Below are positions 61,137-64,000 of a DNA stretch of 64,000 nt, in pieces. A model generated the notes under the pieces. That model had not been told where the DNA came from, did not search any database, and was given only the letters and a program-made list of their open reading frames with translations. Origin of the DNA: an uncultured Myxococcales bacterium (GTDB lineage: Bacteria > Myxococcota_A > UBA9042 > DTJE01); NCBI GenBank assembly GCA_937975765.1, contig CALJUR010000032.1, positions 1 to 64,000 on the forward strand, read 5' to 3'. A program made the translations under genes and the position numbers. The stretch's first letter is position 1. The number at the start of each line of letters is the position of its first letter.

Positions 61137-62545
61137 GCGGACGCGACGAGGCGCCGGCCACGAACCGGCCGATGGTGGCCGTGATCGACGACGACGAGGC
61201 GGCTCGCACGTCCGTCGGGCAGATGCTGCGCCTGCGCCGGTACGAGGTGAAGACGTTCACGTCCGCCGAGGCCGCGCTGGCGTGGCCCCCGCTGCCGGAC
61301 GCGGACGCGGTGGTGTGCGACGTCAAGATGCCCGGCATGAGCGGCGAGGACTTCCTGGCCGAGATGTCGCGCCACTCGTGGGCGCCTCCGGTGATCCTGA
61401 TCACGGGGCACGGCGACGTGTCGATGGCGGTGCGGTGCCTGAAGTCGGGCGCCTACGACTTCGTCGAGAAGCCGTTCGAGGACGACGTGCTGCTGGCCTC
61501 CGTGGCCCGCGCGGTCGAGAAGACCGCACTGCGCCGCGAGTCGGCGGACCTGCGTCGGCGGCTGGCGGCGGCGGGCACCGACGAGGACGGGAGGTTCGGG
61601 CTGATCGGCCGCAGCCGGGCGATGCAGGACGTGTTCGACCAGGTCGACGTGGTGGCACGTTCGGCGGCGCCCGTGCTGGTGTGGGGCGAGACGGGCACCG
61701 GCAAGGAACTGGTGGCACGCGCGATCCACTCGCAGTCGCCCCGGGCGAACGGGCCGTTCGTCGCGCTGAACGCGGCGGCACTGCCCGAGACGATGCTGGA
61801 GTCCGAACTGTTCGGGCACGCGAAAGGCGCGTTCACCGGTGCCGACGCGGCGCGGGACGGCAAGATGGTCGCAGCCTCGGGCGGCACGCTGCTGCTGGAC
61901 GAGGTCGAGAGCATCCCGGTGAAGGCCCAGTTGCAGTTGCTGCGCGTGCTGGAGGACGGGCTGGTCTTCCCGCTGGGGAAGGACGCGCCGCGCAAGGTCG
62001 ACATCCGGCTGGTCGCCACGACCAAGGTCGACCTGGCCGAACAGGTCCGCAAGGGGCTGATGCGCGAGGACTTCTTCCACCGGATCCACGTGCTGCACGT
62101 GCACCTGCCGGCGCTTCGCGAACGGGCCGAGGACGTGCCGCTGCTGGTGGGCCACTTCCTCAAGCTGGCCGCGGTCCGCAACGGCATGCCGGTGCCGCAG
62201 GTCCCGGACGAGTCGCTGGCCGCGATGATGCGGCATCCGTGGCCGGGCAACGTGCGGGAATTGAAGCACGCGGTCGAGCGGATGGTGATCACGGCACGGG
62301 ACGGGCGCGCGGGACCGTTCGCCGGCGAGGAGGAGTTCGGGGCGTCGCGACTGCTGTCGCTGCCCCCGGGCGCAGGCCGGCTGCGCGACGAACTGGAGCA
62401 GACCGAGAAGCGGGTGATCCGCGAGGCGCTGGACCGCTGCTCCGGCGAGGTGACGACGACCGCGCTGCACCTGGGGATCTCGCGGCGGGCGCTGTACGAG
62501 CGGATGAAGAAGTACGGCCTGTCCCGGGAGGATTTCCTGGAGTGA
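61133..62545 (+). CDS. Sigma-54-dependent response regulator (DctD/NtrC type)
   Basis: The product has 470 residues. Receiver domain with IDDDEA and phosphoacceptor Asp in VVCDVKMPGMSGEDF. AAA+ domain with GETGTGKE, HAKGAFTGAD and GGTLLLDEVE. C-terminal Fis HTH: GEVTTTALHLGISRRALYERMKKYG. All key motifs intact. It resembles DctD; the neighbouring OPA transporter is a plausible target. glnA, 240 nt downstream, has a sigma-70-type promoter, so it is not an obvious direct target. Confidence 0.93.
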   Translation: MSGRDEAPATNRPMVAVIDDDEAARTSVGQMLRLRRYEVKTFTSAEAALAWPPLPDADAVVCDVKMPGMSGEDFLAEMSRHSWAPPVILITGHGDVSMAVRCLKSGAYDFVEKPFEDDVLLASVARAVEKTALRRESADLRRRLAAAGTDEDGRFGLIGRSRAMQDVFDQVDVVARSAAPVLVWGETGTGKELVARAIHSQSPRANGPFVALNAAALPETMLESELFGHAKGAFTGADAARDGKMVAASGGTLLLDEVESIPVKAQLQLLRVLEDGLVFPLGKDAPRKVDIRLVATTKVDLAEQVRKGLMREDFFHRIHVLHVHLPALRERAEDVPLLVGHFLKLAAVRNGMPVPQVPDESLAAMMRHPWPGNVRELKHAVERMVITARDGRAGPFAGEEEFGASRLLSLPPGAGRLRDELEQTEKRVIREALDRCSGEVTTTALHLGISRRALYERMKKYGLSREDFLE

Positions 62546-62681
62546 CGCATAGTTGCTTGCGCGTTTCGACATTCACGCATATCGTGCACGTTTTTCGTTT
62601 CGGTCGAGCATTCCTGGCCGCACCTGCTGTCAATGTGATCCAGGATTTCTGCACATCCGTCACATTTTGCGCATCACTCGG

Positions 62682-62710
62682 TTGACAGGAACCCTTGTTT
62701 CCCGTACCCT
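62682..62710 (+). promoter_or_regulatory. Promoter of glnA
   Basis: Perfect TTGACA (62682-62687), 17 nt, TACCCT (62705-62710), 75 nt before the ATG. The upstream 62546-62680 is AT-richer and may hold operator sites; none was identified. Confidence 0.65.
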
Positions 62711-62785
62711 CAGCCCAGGTCGGACGATGGCCCCGGAGGAGCCCGGGGACCCCCTCCCGCCCGGCCCCCTCCCGGAGGAATCCGC

Positions 62786-64000
62786 ATGAAGACCCAGGCC
62801 TTCCGCCCGCTGGACCGCGACAAGATCCTCAAGATCTGCAAGGACGAACAAATCCGCTTCCTGCGTCTGCAGTTCACCGACATCCTGGGCATCAACAAGA
62901 ACGTCGAGGTCCCCGAGAGCCAGTTCGAGAAGGCGCTGGACGGCAAGGTGATGTTCGACGGCTCGTCGATCCAGGGCTTCGTCCGGATCGAGGAGTCCGA
63001 CATGATCCTCAAGCCGGACCTGGAGTCCTTCCGGATCTTCCCCTGGGCGGACGAGCGTGGCCGCGTGGCCCGCGTCATCTGCGACGTGGTCCAGCCCGAC
63101 GGCAGGCCGTTCCCGGGGTGCCCGCGTTCGGCGCTGAAACGCGTCGTCGCCGAGGCCGCGAAGATGGGCTACACCCCGATGCTGGGCCCGGAGGCGGAGT
63201 TCTTCCTGTTCCAGCGCGCCGCCGACGGCACGCCGACCACCCTCACCCACGACGCGGGCTCGTACTTCGACCTGGCGCCGATCGACCAGGGCGAGGACTG
63301 CCGCCGAGAAATCGTGAACGCCCTGGAGGGCATGGGCTTCGAGATCGAGGCCGCCCACCACGAGGTCGCCCCCGGCCAGCACGAGATCGACTTCCGGTAC
63401 GACGAGGCGGTGGCCACGGCCGACCACCTGGTCACATTCAAGTTCGTGGTACGCAAGATCGCCCTGGACTTCGGCCTGCACGCGACCTTCATGCCCAAGC
63501 CCATCGAGGGGATCAACGGTTCGGGCATGCACGTGCACCAGTCCCTGTACGCGGACGGCAAGAACGTGTTCCACGACCCCAAGGCGAAGTGGCAGTTGTC
63601 CCGGACCGCGCTGCACTACATCGGGGGCGTGCTGGCCCATGCCAAGGGCATCGCGGCCATCACCAACCCGACGGTCAACTCGTACAAGCGCCTGGTTCCC
63701 GGGTACGAGGCCCCGACCAACATCGTGTGGTCCGAGCGCAACCGCAGCCCGATGGCGCGCGTCCCCGACCAGCGCGGCGCCGGCACCCGCGTCGAGATCC
63801 GCACGCCCGATCCGTCCTGCAACCCGTACCTGGCATTCGCGGTCATGATCGCGGCCGGCCTGGATGGAATCCGGAACCAGACCCCCGCGGGCGAACCCGT
63901 CAACAAGAACATCTTCGAGATGTCCCAGCGCGAGAAGCGGCGCCACAGGATCGACGAACTGCCCGGCGACCTGAACGAGGCGCTGAAGGAACTCAAGAAG
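62786..64000 (+). CDS. glnA: Type I glutamine synthetase, 3' end beyond the window
   Basis: The first 405 codons are present; the frame is still open at 64000. GS-I landmarks are FDGSSIQGFVRIEESDM (~58-74), the metal-site GPEAEFFLF, INGSGMHVHQSL, the ATP-site NPTVNSYKRLVPGYEAPTNIVWSERNRS and the RVEIRTPDPSCNPYLAF segment. Makes glutamine from glutamate, ammonia and ATP. The length and the absence of an internal insertion so far point to the GSI-alpha type; the adenylylation region typical of GSI-beta would lie beyond the edge. GGAGGAATCCGC precedes the ATG at 62786. Confidence 0.97.
   Translation, partial: MKTQAFRPLDRDKILKICKDEQIRFLRLQFTDILGINKNVEVPESQFEKALDGKVMFDGSSIQGFVRIEESDMILKPDLESFRIFPWADERGRVARVICDVVQPDGRPFPGCPRSALKRVVAEAAKMGYTPMLGPEAEFFLFQRAADGTPTTLTHDAGSYFDLAPIDQGEDCRREIVNALEGMGFEIEAAHHEVAPGQHEIDFRYDEAVATADHLVTFKFVVRKIALDFGLHATFMPKPIEGINGSGMHVHQSLYADGKNVFHDPKAKWQLSRTALHYIGGVLAHAKGIAAITNPTVNSYKRLVPGYEAPTNIVWSERNRSPMARVPDQRGAGTRVEIRTPDPSCNPYLAFAVMIAAGLDGIRNQTPAGEPVNKNIFEMSQREKRRHRIDELPGDLNEALKELKK

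Noticed and set aside
62546..62681. Sigma-54 promoter upstream of glnA
   Set aside because: TGGCCGCACCTGCT near 62616 has the wrong spacing between GG and GC, and a perfect TTGACA-N17-TACCCT lies downstream.

Overview
The window is very GC-rich DNA from a Gram-negative (diderm) bacterium. It has TonB/ExbD-type energy transduction, OmpA- and FadL-type outer-membrane proteins and many lipoproteins. Asp/Ala/Gly-rich lipoprotein linkers, PEGA-domain proteins, a formylglycine-enzyme-fold lipoprotein, thrombospondin-type-3 repeats ahead of an OmpA domain and two sigma-54 two-component systems are typical of Myxococcota and other former Deltaproteobacteria. That placement is inferred from gene content, not from a marker tree. 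The first 45 bases are Illumina adapter, so the left edge is a contig end; the right edge cuts glnA.

Left third (46-25432). A truncated membrane glycosyltransferase diverges from gap. A minus-strand operon follows: exbD, tonB-family, membrane peptidase, and a degenerate radical-SAM-like protein. Next come a TPR protein, a Cys-cluster protein and OsmC, then an overlapping operon of NUDIX hydrolase, secreted TldD-like protease and PP2C phosphatase. A 2-oxoacid:ferredoxin oxidoreductase operon (korDABC) ends with a GNAT gene. A DUF6132-like/FmdB pair, a HEAT protein, a CrtC/AttH-like protein, a PEGA-FGE-dacB operon, an aldo/keto reductase and pssA complete the region.

Middle (25594-44772). Lipoproteins and a FadL-type porin lead into a redox locus at 32306-38758. 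This locus encodes a NarI-like membrane subunit, an HybA-like ferredoxin, an NrfD-hexahaem cytochrome fusion, a histidine kinase with c-type haem motifs in its sensor domain, and an NtrC-type regulator. After it come an angiotensin-converting-enzyme-like M2 peptidase, a glutamine amidotransferase, a PIG-L deacetylase, mntP, a chalcone-isomerase-like protein and a lipoprotein.

Right third (45022-64000). A cysteine synthase is paired with an unusual cysteinyl-tRNA synthetase. A cyclase and an ADP-dependent sugar kinase precede a REP-associated tyrosine transposase bracketed by inverted REPs. Then come tex, OmpA/TSP3, prmA, a second PIG-L protein, a NapH-like polyferredoxin, an OPA-family transporter beside a second two-component system, and glnA.

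Metabolically, gap, the ADP-dependent kinase, kor and the cytochrome complex suggest glycolytic and ferredoxin-linked carbon flow feeding membrane electron transfer. Many genes have recognisable TTGAC-N17-TAnnnT promoters. Three AT-richer inverted-repeat elements (19294, 26470, 56808) and the REP cluster at 49949-50831 are the mobile component. No tRNA, rRNA, CRISPR array or riboswitch was recognised.
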